From: Nosocomiicoccus massiliensis
GTDB lineage: Bacteria; Bacillota; Bacilli; Staphylococcales; Salinicoccaceae
Reading direction: 5' to 3'
NCBI RefSeq assembly: GCF_002871345.2
Contig: NZ_CP136964.1
Span: forward strand, 1 to 64,000
DNA length: 64,000 nt
Each line of letters begins with the position of its first letter. The stretch's first letter is position 1. A program made the position numbers and the translations under genes. Positions 19,676 through 28,861 of this stretch are shown here, one piece after another. Under the pieces are notes generated by a model. It was not told the origin of the DNA and ran no database searches. It was given only the letters and a program-made list of their open reading frames with translations.

Positions 19676-20587
19676 ATGCAGAGTCATGTGTCTAGTGAAA
19701 GGCATACGATGACGTTTATTGAAAAACAACAAGCATTTCGAGTGTTAATTAAAGAAGGTATCATAAAAGCGAACTTGATCCCAGCATTTGCTGCTGGTTT
19801 TCTAGCTGTTATGTATTATGGTCATTCTTTTTTCAGCTCGCTTCCATTGTTGTTAATCATGCTATTAGGTGTTGGTCTTTTAATTGGTGGCGTTGCTGCA
19901 CTGAATAACTATTATGACCGGGATATTGATTCAGTTATGAAGTCTAAGCAACAACGACCAAGTATCGACGGCACGTATAGTGGGAAAGACATCCTATGGA
20001 TTGGTTTTTCAATGGTTGTTATAGGAGAAATTCTCTTATATTCAATTAATATGACTGCAGGTACACTTGGCCTCTTAGCTGGTTTTGGCTATGTAGTCCT
20101 ATATTCCATCTACTCTAAAAGACATTATGTTGTCAATACAGTAGTTGGAGCATTACCAGGAGCAGCACCTCCCTTAATTGGATGGGCGGTTATAGACCCA
20201 AACTTACATACACTCGCGTTTGCGATGTTCTTTGTAATGTTTATATGGCAACCACCGCACTTTTACGCTTTAGCAATAAATCGTAAAGATGAGTACAGCA
20301 CCGCTAACATTCCAATGTTACCGAGTGTGAAGGGAGAAAAACGTACGGTTAGGTCGATTGTGATGTGGATATCACTACTCGTCATTACCCCGTTTTTCAT
20401 GACTGATTTAGGGATTTGGTTTGTCGTATTAATCACACTGCTGAACTTAAGTTGGTTAATACTTTCCTTAAACATGTTTAAGCCAATCACCGATTACAAG
20501 CGCTATGCAAAAACAGTGTTTGTATTTTCTTTAAATTACATTCTTATTTTTTACGTTATGATTATAGTCGCCGGTCTATTAATCTAA
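19676..20587 (+). CDS. ctaB: Heme O synthase (protoheme IX farnesyltransferase)
   Basis: This 303-residue UbiA-superfamily membrane enzyme attaches a farnesyl group to heme B. The two aspartate-rich prenyltransferase motifs are seen as NNYYDRDIDSVMKSKQ and the YSIYSKRHY region, and several transmembrane helices are evident. It precedes ctaC and supplies heme O to CtaA. The ATG at 19676 has AAGGGGG and AAGG candidates upstream. A start at the internal MTF (codon 12) is possible but has no ribosome binding site. Confidence 0.93.
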   Translation: MQSHVSSERHTMTFIEKQQAFRVLIKEGIIKANLIPAFAAGFLAVMYYGHSFFSSLPLLLIMLLGVGLLIGGVAALNNYYDRDIDSVMKSKQQRPSIDGTYSGKDILWIGFSMVVIGEILLYSINMTAGTLGLLAGFGYVVLYSIYSKRHYVVNTVVGALPGAAPPLIGWAVIDPNLHTLAFAMFFVMFIWQPPHFYALAINRKDEYSTANIPMLPSVKGEKRTVRSIVMWISLLVITPFFMTDLGIWFVVLITLLNLSWLILSLNMFKPITDYKRYAKTVFVFSLNYILIFYVMIIVAGLLI

Positions 20588-20615
20588 ACTTATTTTTGAA
20601 AGAGGGGTCTATTAG

Positions 20616-21765
20616 ATGAAGAACAGTTGGACTAAAACAAAATTTTATATGTTAATGTCTGTTCTTGCTATTTTCTTAGCAGGCTGTGGTAAAGAAAACT
20701 TAAGTGCTTTACAACCTGCTGGTGAAGTTGGGAGACAACAATTTTTCTTAATTATTCTTTCAATTTCAATCATGTTACTTGTCGTTGGAACAGTAGCAAT
20801 CGCATTTACAATTGCAGTTGTAAAAAGTCGTAGAAGTAAAGTGGGAGAAGATTTCGTACCAAAGCAAGTTGCGGGTAACCATACACTTGAAGTAATTTGG
20901 ACGACTATCCCAATTATTTTACTTATCATCTTAGCAATCCCAACAGTTTGGGTAACATTTACTCTAGCAGACGTTGAGGATATGGTAACTGAAGATGGTG
21001 TAGCGAACAAAGATTCAGTAATCGTTAACGTAACTGCTTACCAATATTGGTGGGAGTTTGAATACGTTCATGAAAATGTTGTTACGAGTCAAGACTTAGT
21101 CGTTCCAACGGATGAAAAAGTATTCTTCAACTTAAAAGGTGCTGACGTAAAACACTCATTCTGGGTACCTGCAGCGGGTGGTAAACTCGATACAAACGTT
21201 GACGGAATCAACAGCTTCTACTTAGTGTTTGATGATGACAAAGCAGAAAACGCAGATCGTTTATTCTACGGTAAATGTGCGGAATTATGTGGTCCTTCAC
21301 ACGCACTAATGGACTTTAAAGTAGTTGCATTACCAAGAGCAGAATTCGATCAATGGTTAGCTGATATGAAAGTCTACGAAGAAGAGGCAAAAGTTGCATC
21401 AGCTGACGATGCAAAAGAAGGTCAAGAAATCTTCAACAACTCTTGTATAGGATGTCACGCAGTTACACCAACTAACCCTGGTGCTGCTGGACCAAACTTA
21501 ACTAACTTTGGTGATAGAGAACTAATCGCTGGTATTTTAGAGCACAACAAAGAAAACTTAGTAAGCTGGATCAGAAGATCCAGAAAAGATTAAACCAGAC
21601 AACAAAATGACTGGTGCTTATCAATTAAACGATGAAGAAATTGACAAAGTAGCTGCATACTTAATGGAGCTAAAACTAGATAAAAACTCTGGCGATGTCG
21701 AAAAAATGAAAAAAGAGATTGAAGCAGAGAAAAATGAGGACAATGATGAAGGGGGCGACAAATAA
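20616..21765 (+). pseudogene. ctaC: Cytochrome c oxidase subunit II (CtaC) with frameshift in the cytochrome c domain
   Basis: The reading frame encodes a lipoprotein signal with lipobox LAGC (C24), two membrane helices and a complete CuA centre (C221, E223, C225, H229, M232). A C-terminal cytochrome c domain follows, with CIGCH at 277-281. After R320 the frame hits a TAA at 21591. If one A within 21573-21577 is skipped, the frame continues DPEKIKPDNKM, including the expected axial Met, and runs to a TAA at 21763-21765, 2 bases before ctaD. The intact protein would be 382 residues. As read, heme c would lose its methionine ligand. A sequencing error is a real possibility. Confidence 0.88.
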
Positions 21766-21767
21766 GC

Positions 21768-23699
21768 ATGGCAACAGTTAATGGGCAAAAAGTTGGCTTT
21801 GGGCGTTTAATATGGGAATATTTAACGACAGTAGACCATAAGAAGATTGCAATCCTTTACTTAATTGGCGGTGGATTCTTCTTCGTCATGGGTGGTATTG
21901 AAGCGATGCTTATTCGTATTCAGCTCGCGGTACCAAATAACGATTTCTTATCAGCTGGATTATTTAACGAAATGATTACAATGCACGGTACTACGATGAT
22001 ATTCTTAGCTGCGATGCCAATTTTATTCGCATTTATGAACGCAGTAGTTCCATTACAAATTGGTGCACGTGACCTAGCGTTCCCATTCATGAACGCTTTA
22101 GGTGTTTGGATGTTTATTTTCGGAGGTATCTTCGTTAACGTTTCTTGGTTATTCGGAGATGCGCCAGACGCTGGTTGGACAAGTTATGCGTCACTATCTA
22201 TTGCATCACCTGGACACGGTATTGACTTCTACGCAATTGGTTTACAGATTGCAGGGGCTGGTACGTTAATTACAGGTATTAACTTTGTAACGACAATTAT
22301 TACGATGAGAGCACCGGGTATGACTTACATGAGAATGCCATTATTCACATGGACAGCACTTGTTGCATCAATTCTTATCGTATTTGGTTTCCCACCATTA
22401 ACAGTAGGACTTTTCCTATTAACGTTTGACCGTATGTTCGGTTCGAACTTCTTCATAGTTGAAGCTGGTGGTAACACAATTATTTGGGAACACTTATTCT
22501 GGATCTTCGGACACCCAGAAGTATATATTTTAATCTTACCGGCATTCGGTATTTTCTCAGAGATTTTCGCAGTATTCTCTAGAAAGAGATTATTCGGTTA
22601 CTCAGCGATGGTATTCGCGACAGTATTAATCGGATTCTTCGGATTCATGGTTTGGGCGCACCACATGTTTACAGTAGGTTTAGGTGCAACAGCGAACGCA
22701 ATTTTCGCATTAGCGACGATGGCAATCGCAGTACCAACAGGTATTAAGATATTTAACTGGATTGCTACAATTTGGGGCGGTAGTATTACATTTACTACAC
22801 CAATGCTTTATGCATTAGCGTTTATCCCTTCATTCGTAATGGGTGGGGTAACAGGTATCATGCAAGCGGTAGCTCCAGCAGACTATCAGTATCATGACTC
22901 ATACTTTATCGTAGCTCACTTCCACTACGTAATCGTTGGTGGGGTAGTATTCGCGATATTAGCTGGGCTTCACTACTGGTGGCCTTTAATGTTCGGTACT
23001 AAGCTAAACGAAACATTAGGTAAAATCGAAATGGCAATCTTTGCTATCGGTTTCCACATGACATTCTTAGTTCAACACTGGTTAGGTTTATGGGGAATGC
23101 CACGTCGTGTATTCACATACTTAGACGGCCAAGGCTTTAACTTAGCGAACTTAATCTCAACAATCGGTGCATTACTCATGGCAGTTGGGGTAATCGTACT
23201 TGTAATTAACATCATTATGACAGTTGTTAAAAACGATAGAGTCGTTAACGTCGACGTTTGGGACGGTCGTACACTTGAGTGGGCAGTTGCTACACCAACT
23301 CCAGAATACAACTTTTTCCAAACTCCACTAGTACGTGGTTTAGATGTTTTACAATTAGAAAAAGAAGAAAACAACGGTGAAATTCCATCAGCTGGACCAG
23401 TTGAGGATATTCATATGCCAAACAACTCAATCATTCCATTCATCTTAACAGCTGGTTTATTCATTGCAGGATTTGGTGCATTATTCCATGCATCTGGTCA
23501 AGAGTGGGCGATTGCAGCAGTTAAGGATTTACCAAGTATGAGACCTTGGTCAATGATTTTACTCGTTGGTGGTTTAACGATCACATTCCTTTCAATGATG
23601 GCGAGATCTTGGATTGATGACCACGGTCACTACATCAAGAAAGAACGTATTGAAAAAGAAATGCGTGAATATGAAGAAAGAAAAAGAGGTGCGAACTAA
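21768..23699 (+). CDS. ctaD: Cytochrome c oxidase subunit I (caa3 type)
   Basis: This 643-residue heme-copper oxidase subunit carries heme a, heme a3 and CuB. Diagnostic motifs are HGTTMIFL near the low-spin heme ligand, HPEVYILILPAFG with the His-Tyr cofactor, WAHHMFTVG, and HFHYVIVGG with the a3 and a ligands. The length and operon with a cytochrome c-bearing CtaC indicate a caa3 oxidase as in Bacillus, not a quinol oxidase. The GGGGG ribosome binding site lies in the end of ctaC. Its stop overlaps the ctaE start. Confidence 0.95.
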   Translation: MATVNGQKVGFGRLIWEYLTTVDHKKIAILYLIGGGFFFVMGGIEAMLIRIQLAVPNNDFLSAGLFNEMITMHGTTMIFLAAMPILFAFMNAVVPLQIGARDLAFPFMNALGVWMFIFGGIFVNVSWLFGDAPDAGWTSYASLSIASPGHGIDFYAIGLQIAGAGTLITGINFVTTIITMRAPGMTYMRMPLFTWTALVASILIVFGFPPLTVGLFLLTFDRMFGSNFFIVEAGGNTIIWEHLFWIFGHPEVYILILPAFGIFSEIFAVFSRKRLFGYSAMVFATVLIGFFGFMVWAHHMFTVGLGATANAIFALATMAIAVPTGIKIFNWIATIWGGSITFTTPMLYALAFIPSFVMGGVTGIMQAVAPADYQYHDSYFIVAHFHYVIVGGVVFAILAGLHYWWPLMFGTKLNETLGKIEMAIFAIGFHMTFLVQHWLGLWGMPRRVFTYLDGQGFNLANLISTIGALLMAVGVIVLVINIIMTVVKNDRVVNVDVWDGRTLEWAVATPTPEYNFFQTPLVRGLDVLQLEKEENNGEIPSAGPVEDIHMPNNSIIPFILTAGLFIAGFGALFHASGQEWAIAAVKDLPSMRPWSMILLVGGLTITFLSMMARSWIDDHGHYIKKERIEKEMREYEERKRGAN

Positions 23700-24325
23700 T
23701 GGCAGAAGTTAAATATAATGTTGATAATGCTAATTGGCCGAAGCACCCTGAAACAGCTACGTTAGAAGGTAAAAACAAGTTTGTTGGTTTCTGGACATTC
23801 TTAGCGGGAGAGACAGTATTATTCTCATGTCTCTTCGCAACTTACCTCGCACTTAAAGACTCAGTGCCAAGTAGCGATCACTTATTAGCAGCTGACCTAT
23901 TCCACTTAGAGTTAGCGTTCGTAATGACGATGTTTTTATTAACATCATCATTAACGAGTGTTTTCGCAGTACACCATATGAGAAATAACAACTTCGCGAA
24001 AATGCAATTATGGTTAGGAATTACAGTTCTTTTAGGTGCTGGGTTCTTAGCACTTGAAATCTACGAGTTCATTGCATATGTACAACTCGGTCACACGTTT
24101 AGATCAAGTGCGTTCGGTAGTGCATTCTATATCTTAATCGGTACACACGGATTCCACGTTATTATCGGTTTAATTTGGATTACATTACTCATCATCCGTA
24201 ACTCTGGACGCGGATTATCAGTATACACAGCTGCGAAAGTTAATACAGCTTCATTATACTGGCACTTCATTGACGTTGTGTGGGTGTTCATCTTCACAAT
24301 CGTTTATCTGTTAGGGGTGTTATAA
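23699..24325 (+). CDS. ctaE: Cytochrome c oxidase subunit III
   Basis: This 208-residue membrane protein has five hydrophobic segments and the subunit III signatures FWTFLAGETVLFSCLFATYLAL and IGTHGFHVIIGLIW, ending YWHFIDVVWVFIFTIVYL. It binds subunit I in the membrane complex. The ATG overlaps the ctaD stop (TAATG). It is immediately followed by ctaF, so translation is likely coupled along the operon. Confidence 0.95.
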   Translation: MAEVKYNVDNANWPKHPETATLEGKNKFVGFWTFLAGETVLFSCLFATYLALKDSVPSSDHLLAADLFHLELAFVMTMFLLTSSLTSVFAVHHMRNNNFAKMQLWLGITVLLGAGFLALEIYEFIAYVQLGHTFRSSAFGSAFYILIGTHGFHVIIGLIWITLLIIRNSGRGLSVYTAAKVNTASLYWHFIDVVWVFIFTIVYLLGVL

Positions 24326-24673
24326 ATGGCGAACGTAGAAACCGAATCATTAACAAGAAAAGAGTTAGACGCACTTTACAAAGCACGTGCAAAAGAAATG
24401 AGACTTCAGCTAACATCTTTTGCTCTTATGATTTTCATGACATTTATAGCATTTGGATTAGTAGCATTAGACTTTAACAAATACTTTGTTGGAGCAATCA
24501 TTGTTACTTTAGCGTTTGTACAAGTTATTCTACAATTCTTCTACTTCATGCACATGAAGGACAAAGGACATGATTTTGCGAAGTTATTTATCTTAGTTGG
24601 TATGTACTTTGCAATTGCGTTTATTATCACATTTGTGTTCATTGTATGGATTGGAACAGGTGGAATTCAATAA
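24326..24673 (+). CDS. ctaF: Cytochrome c oxidase subunit IV
   Basis: This 115-residue protein has three hydrophobic helices and matches the small prokaryotic subunit IV (CtaF/CyoD-like), with the typical FFYFMHMKDKGHDFAKLF segment. It starts with no gap after ctaE and ends at the operon terminator. It probably stabilises the CuB site of subunit I, as described for related oxidases. Confidence 0.92.
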   Translation: MANVETESLTRKELDALYKARAKEMRLQLTSFALMIFMTFIAFGLVALDFNKYFVGAIIVTLAFVQVILQFFYFMHMKDKGHDFAKLFILVGMYFAIAFIITFVFIVWIGTGGIQ

Positions 24674-24679
24674 ACTTCA

Positions 24680-24709
24680 ATGGACTAGCATTGCTAGTCC
24701 ATTTTTTTG
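24680..24709 (+). terminator. Terminator of the ctaB-ctaF operon
   Basis: ATGGACTAGCA and TGCTAGTCCAT form an 11-bp stem with almost no loop, followed by seven T residues. Confidence 0.85.
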
Positions 24710-24794
24710 TTGGAAAATAGACATATTAAAATATGTTCGTTTCATTAAAAATAGTCTATAATGGTATGTAGCTTATATTAAAAGGGTGATAAAT

Positions 24795-25748
24795 TTGGAT
24801 CGTTTAATGTCGATACGAATTTTTGGTTTCATCGGAAATTGGAGTCCATTTTTAATTGCGTTTATTATTGTAGCGTCAGTAGTGTACTTCTTAATTACGA
24901 TGAAATGGTACAAAGATATACCAGGTGGTCGAAAACTAACTAAATTAGAGTTTTGGATGTCAATTACAGTTATTTTATTATTTTATATAACGTTCGGATC
25001 ACCAATTGATATATTAAGTCATATTTTATTTACGTTTCATATGGTGCAAATGGCACTTGGGTTGTTACTCATTCCGCCGTTACTATACTTTGCAATACCA
25101 GATTACTTATGGGCATACATGGTAAAACTACCTGTATTACGATTTTTCCATAAGATTGGTCAGAAACCGTTACTAGCGCTCATACTTTTCTGTGGTGCGT
25201 TTTCGCTTTACCATATCCCTACAGTTATGGATACGTTAAAGTTAAATCAGTCATTACACTTTATGTCATTAGCGATTTTATTTTTACTTGCAACAATCGC
25301 ATTTTGGCCAGTATTAAATAAAGTGGATCCTCAAGAAAAGCATATGAACTACTTATTTAAGATATTATATGTATTTGGTATTGGTGGATTATTATTACCA
25401 GCATGTGGGTTAATCATTTTCTCAGAGACACCTATGTTTAAGACGTATACTGAAAGTGCGGCATGGTTAAAATCGATGGAGCTTTGTGTTCCAGTAGGTG
25501 TTCTTGATACGCTAAAAGATCAAAATATGATTAGTGGACCGGAATACTTCAGTCATATGACGCCACTGTCTGACCAACGTACAGGTGGAATCATTATGAA
25601 GATTCTTCAAGAAGTGTTCTTTGGATTTATCATTGCGTATTTATTTGCAAACTGGTGGAAACAAGAGTCTAGAGATCCAGATGAAATTACGCGTGAATCA
25701 TTAGAAAGAGCAAATGAGCGTAAAAAGTTAGAAGAATTATATAGATAA
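24795..25748 (+). CDS. ctaG: Cytochrome c oxidase assembly factor CtaG
   Basis: This 317-residue protein with seven hydrophobic segments belongs to the CtaG_Bacillus (caa3_CtaG) family. Conserved SPIDILSHILFTFHMVQMAL and SLYHIPTVMD regions contain histidines. It helps form the CuB centre of the caa3 oxidase encoded just upstream. I chose the TTG at 24795, spaced 7 bases from AGGGTG, over the GTG at 24786 that overlaps that site. A TATAAT at 24757-24762 gives it its own promoter. Confidence 0.88.
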   Translation: MDRLMSIRIFGFIGNWSPFLIAFIIVASVVYFLITMKWYKDIPGGRKLTKLEFWMSITVILLFYITFGSPIDILSHILFTFHMVQMALGLLLIPPLLYFAIPDYLWAYMVKLPVLRFFHKIGQKPLLALILFCGAFSLYHIPTVMDTLKLNQSLHFMSLAILFLLATIAFWPVLNKVDPQEKHMNYLFKILYVFGIGGLLLPACGLIIFSETPMFKTYTESAAWLKSMELCVPVGVLDTLKDQNMISGPEYFSHMTPLSDQRTGGIIMKILQEVFFGFIIAYLFANWWKQESRDPDEITRESLERANERKKLEELYR

Positions 25749-25762
25749 TAGAGGGTTGAATT

Positions 25763-26227
25763 ATGAATTTGCATTTTATACTACCAACGATTAGTACGTC
25801 ATTTATCGTATTAAGTGCGATAATGATGGCAATTGGACTTTACAAAATGTTTAAGAAAAGAGACCTTGCTGGTCACGATAAGTTTATGACATTAAGTGCA
25901 TGGTTTGCGTTAATTTTCTTTATCATTTACTTATCGAAAACAGTATTTTTAGGAAGTACGAAGTTCGGTGGACCTGAACATCTCGTAACATACTATGTTG
26001 TATTTTTAATTTCTCATATTATCTTATCTACGACAGGTGGTGTACTTGGAGGATTCCAAGTATTTACAGGTAAGAAGAGAATTTTATCGAAGCATAGAAA
26101 AGTTGGAATCTTTGCAGCAGTGATTTGGTTCTTAACAGCAATTACTGGAGTAACTGTGTATATTTTATTATATGTGTTATATCCAGGTGGAGAAACTTCT
26201 GGATTACTCGATGCGATATTCCATTAA
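25763..26227 (+). CDS. DUF420 membrane protein (YozB-like)
   Basis: This 154-residue protein has four hydrophobic helices and conserved histidines (GHDKFM, PEHLVTYYVVFLISHIILS, KHRKVG). It matches the DUF420/YozB family, which is often found beside oxidase assembly genes. It follows ctaG by 14 bases and shares its terminator, so I infer a role in oxidase or heme-copper assembly, but none is proven. Confidence 0.85.
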   Translation: MNLHFILPTISTSFIVLSAIMMAIGLYKMFKKRDLAGHDKFMTLSAWFALIFFIIYLSKTVFLGSTKFGGPEHLVTYYVVFLISHIILSTTGGVLGGFQVFTGKKRILSKHRKVGIFAAVIWFLTAITGVTVYILLYVLYPGGETSGLLDAIFH

Positions 26228-26262
26228 AAAAACCCGTTACTTTTAAAGTAACGGGTTTTTTT
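26226..26262. terminator. Bidirectional terminator between the DUF420 gene and yugN
   Basis: AACCCGTTACTTT pairs with AAAGTAACGGGTT, with A-rich sequence on the left and seven T residues on the right. The stem core CCCGTTAC/GTAACGGG is the same as in the terminator near 3045. Confidence 0.88.
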
Positions 26263-26263
26263 A

Positions 26264-26620
26264 TTAAGCGTGAACAGCTAAGTCGCTGTGTAATGCTCTA
26301 ATTTTTTGAATTGCATGTTCAACAATTCTTTCTGGGAAATGTTCATCTTTTCCGTATTCAATACCTGTTGGGAAATACCACTTACCAATGTAAGGATCCA
26401 TAAGTTGAAGTACAGCGTCGTTCGCACCGACGTCACCACTTACTGCATATGCAGGGAAACGTAGGTAAAACACACCTTCAGGAACTTTGTACTGGAAGTC
26501 GAACGTCATACGTTCGTAATCCCAACTTCCACCTAAAACACAGCCATGTTCGTTCATGACCTCTTGTAATAAGTTTTGTTCAATTACTAATTTTTCAAGA
26601 CCAGAATTTTCAAATACCAT
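26264..26620 (-). CDS. YugN-like family protein
   Basis: This 118-residue soluble protein begins MVFENSGLEKLVIEQNLLQEVM. It matches the YugN-like family, including the GGSWDYERMTFDFQYK and WYFPTGIEYG segments. No catalytic motif is evident and the role is unknown. A GGGAGG ribosome binding site is 9 bases before the ATG. It sits alone between a bidirectional terminator and divergent ylbF. Confidence 0.83.
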   Translation of the reverse strand: MVFENSGLEKLVIEQNLLQEVMNEHGCVLGGSWDYERMTFDFQYKVPEGVFYLRFPAYAVSGDVGANDAVLQLMDPYIGKWYFPTGIEYGKDEHFPERIVEHAIQKIRALHSDLAVHA

Positions 26621-26735
26621 CCGAGTAGACCTCCCTATTCCAATATCTTTATTTTAATCGAAAAGAGCGAGAAACACAAATACAATTTTATGTACTACAA
26701 TAGTATGGTATCATATTCTCAGTAGGAGGATGCGT

Positions 26736-27173
26736 ATGTTTTCTACAAATCAAACAATCGAAATTTTAGATCATCTCGATCACATTAACGATATGGTAAA
26801 ATCTTCTGAGGAATTTAAATCATATATATATTACAAACATAAATTAGAACAAGATAATGATACACAAATGCTCATCAAACAATTCAATAGATTAAAAGAA
26901 GACTTTGAAGAAGTTGAACGTTTTGGGAGATATCATCCAGACTATAAAGAAAAACGTAAAGAGATTCGTTTATTTAAAAAGAAAGTAGATATGGATGAAA
27001 ACGTCATAGAATTTAGACGGGCAGAGTATGTACTACAAAGTTTACTCGACGAGATTTTATATATAATCGGTAAGTCTGTCAGTGATCATGCCAATGTCGT
27101 TAGTACGAATCCATTTTTTGCAAGTGGAGAGTCAAACTGTATGACGGGTGGCGGATGTAGTTGTGCGAGTTAA
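26736..27173 (+). CDS. ylbF: YlbF/RicF family protein
   Basis: This 145-residue helical protein belongs to the Com_YlbF family. In Bacillus, YlbF (RicF) joins YmcA and YaaT in a complex that carries [4Fe-4S] clusters and promotes RNase Y-dependent mRNA maturation. The C-terminal tail has three cysteines (C135, C141, C143 in CMTGGGCSC), consistent with a cluster-ligating role. I chose the second ATG (26736), 6 bases after GGAGG; the first ATG abuts the site. No partner gene is in the window. Confidence 0.88.
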   Translation: MFSTNQTIEILDHLDHINDMVKSSEEFKSYIYYKHKLEQDNDTQMLIKQFNRLKEDFEEVERFGRYHPDYKEKRKEIRLFKKKVDMDENVIEFRRAEYVLQSLLDEILYIIGKSVSDHANVVSTNPFFASGESNCMTGGGCSCAS

Positions 27174-27175
27174 AT

Positions 27176-27209
27176 AAAAACGGATTCGTATTTTACGAAT
27201 CCGTTTTTT
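27176..27209. terminator. Bidirectional terminator between ylbF and glpQ
   Basis: ACGGATTCGTA pairs with TACGAATCCGT across a TTT loop, flanked by A and T runs. Confidence 0.88.
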
Positions 27210-27213
27210 GTTA

Positions 27214-28113
27214 TTAATAATTAATGAGTAGATTTGCTTTGTCTGGATAATCTGTAACGATCGTATGTGCACCTAAGTTTAGTAAGCGTGTCATCTCATT
27301 TGTATCGTTGATGACCCAATATCCGACTTTAACGTTTAAATCATCTAAGTAACGAATGAATCCAGCGTTATCGAGCTTAACAGACGATAAATTAATCGGG
27401 ATTTGGAATGTGTCTCTTGACGGTTGGTATAGGTGACCAAGCCCACTATGGTAAAGCGTGTATGCTTTTGTCACTTCCTCAGTGCCAGCACCTAACGCAA
27501 TTAAATCTCCACTAAAACTCGTGAAGCGGCGAATTTGTTCATCTTCAAAACTTGTCACAATGACGCGGTCAGTTGCTTTCTCATCTAATATAAGTTCGAA
27601 TAGTAGAGGTGCAATTTTTTGACCTGCTTCTGTATCGATCGAATCTTTCATGTCGATGTTAATAATTTGGTGTGGATATTCTTTAAATAATTCACGTAAA
27701 GTAACGATGCCGGCATCAGGATGCCCACGATATATGTAGTTGCCTCTTACGTCTTTAAAGTTATATCCAAAATCTAATTTTCGTAATTCGTCGAGCGTAT
27801 AGTCTGAAACTTTTCCGCTATACTCAGTAACTCTATCTACATATAAGTCGTGAAGTACGACGATCTCATTGTCTTTTGTAAGTCGTACGTCGATTTCAAA
27901 ACCGTCGACGTTTTGATTTACTGCATTATTAAACGCGAGTCTCGTATGCTCTGGATAATTTCCTTTACCTCCACGATGAGCGAATATGTATGGTCCGGGT
28001 CTTTTAAAGACAGGTTTCATTTCGTTTACTCTTCGTTCTGCTTGGATTTTACTATAAATATAAGCACTAGAAAGGCCAGCAGTAAGTAGAAGTAGTTTTG
28101 TACGTAATTTCAT
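27214..28113 (-). CDS. glpQ: Glycerophosphodiester phosphodiesterase, membrane-anchored
   Basis: This 299-residue GDPD-family enzyme hydrolyses glycerophosphodiesters to glycerol 3-phosphate. Catalytic signatures are AHRGGKGNYPEHT, GFEIDVRLTKDNEIVVLHD and the later NIDMK. An N-terminal hydrophobic stretch (KLLLLTAGLSSAYIYS) could be a signal anchor, placing the domain outside the membrane. The substrate is not defined by sequence; the GlpQ or UgpQ name is by family only. A GGAGG ribosome binding site precedes the ATG. Confidence 0.85.
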   Translation of the reverse strand: MKLRTKLLLLTAGLSSAYIYSKIQAERRVNEMKPVFKRPGPYIFAHRGGKGNYPEHTRLAFNNAVNQNVDGFEIDVRLTKDNEIVVLHDLYVDRVTEYSGKVSDYTLDELRKLDFGYNFKDVRGNYIYRGHPDAGIVTLRELFKEYPHQIINIDMKDSIDTEAGQKIAPLLFELILDEKATDRVIVTSFEDEQIRRFTSFSGDLIALGAGTEEVTKAYTLYHSGLGHLYQPSRDTFQIPINLSSVKLDNAGFIRYLDDLNVKVGYWVINDTNEMTRLLNLGAHTIVTDYPDKANLLINY

Positions 28114-28189
28114 AATTGTCCTCCTAATGTGTCTAGTATACTAAAAGTTAAATGTGTTATCATGTGTTTAACGAAGAAGGGTGATATAT

Positions 28190-28429
28190 ATGCTAAAGGA
28201 CCGCATTGGAATATATATTTATTTTAAGCATAATAAATTTATTAGACAGTTAAAGCGTCATGGTCATGTCGTTTACGTCAATACAAATAAGCAATATATG
28301 CTTATATATATCGATGAGAACGAGCTCGATGACACTTTAAAACGCTTATCTAACTTAAAATATGTGACAGAAGTACTCGTCAGTGAATATAAAAATATTA
28401 AACTATCCTATCCAAAAGGAACAGTTTAA
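28190..28429 (+). CDS. ylbG: UPF0298 family protein YlbG
   Basis: This 79-residue protein, MLKDRIGIYIYFKHNKFIRQL, matches the YlbG family (DUF2129). The start at 28190 follows a GAAGGGTG site; the longer GTG frame at 28181 overlaps that site. The function is unknown. Its stop codon abuts the stop of the opposing DUF7147 gene with no terminator between them. Confidence 0.85.
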   Translation: MLKDRIGIYIYFKHNKFIRQLKRHGHVVYVNTNKQYMLIYIDENELDDTLKRLSNLKYVTEVLVSEYKNIKLSYPKGTV

Positions 28430-28798
28430 TTATTTTAACGGTGGAATGAGATGGTTGAGTCGTAACACACCGATCATATATTGGAAGAACAATTCCTCTT
28501 CATGAAAATCCTTCGGATCACGTGCTGTCATCTCGACGACTTGTATATCGTATAATTCACATAATTCGCGAATCATTTCGTACATTTTACCTTCCGGGCC
28601 GTTTCTTAGCCCTCGAAGGATTGTATAAAGAGCTTGGAAGTCTTTTTCGACAGGGTTCATGATTAAACTAAACGATGACGGCGCATCTTCATGGTGAAAG
28701 AAGATCGCTTTATTTACACGTTTGTGATTGTATTCGAGTAACGCTTTCAACTCGAAAATCTCGCTGTAGCCATGTCCTAAGACGATAAATTTTTGCAT
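28430..28798 (-). CDS. DUF7147 family protein
   Basis: This 122-residue soluble protein begins MQKFIVLGHGYSEIFELKALLE. It resembles a short Bacillales family (DUF7147 from memory) that has sometimes been mislabelled methylthioribose kinase. No kinase motif is visible, so I do not assign that function. A GAGAGGTTG site precedes the ATG. It is convergent with ylbG and divergent from rsmD. Confidence 0.68.
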   Translation of the reverse strand: MQKFIVLGHGYSEIFELKALLEYNHKRVNKAIFFHHEDAPSSFSLIMNPVEKDFQALYTILRGLRNGPEGKMYEMIRELCELYDIQVVEMTARDPKDFHEEELFFQYMIGVLRLNHLIPPLK

Positions 28799-28861
28799 GA
28801 AATTTCAACCTCTCATAATTGTTTCTTTAATTATAGTATAAATAGAAAACGAGGTGTATAC

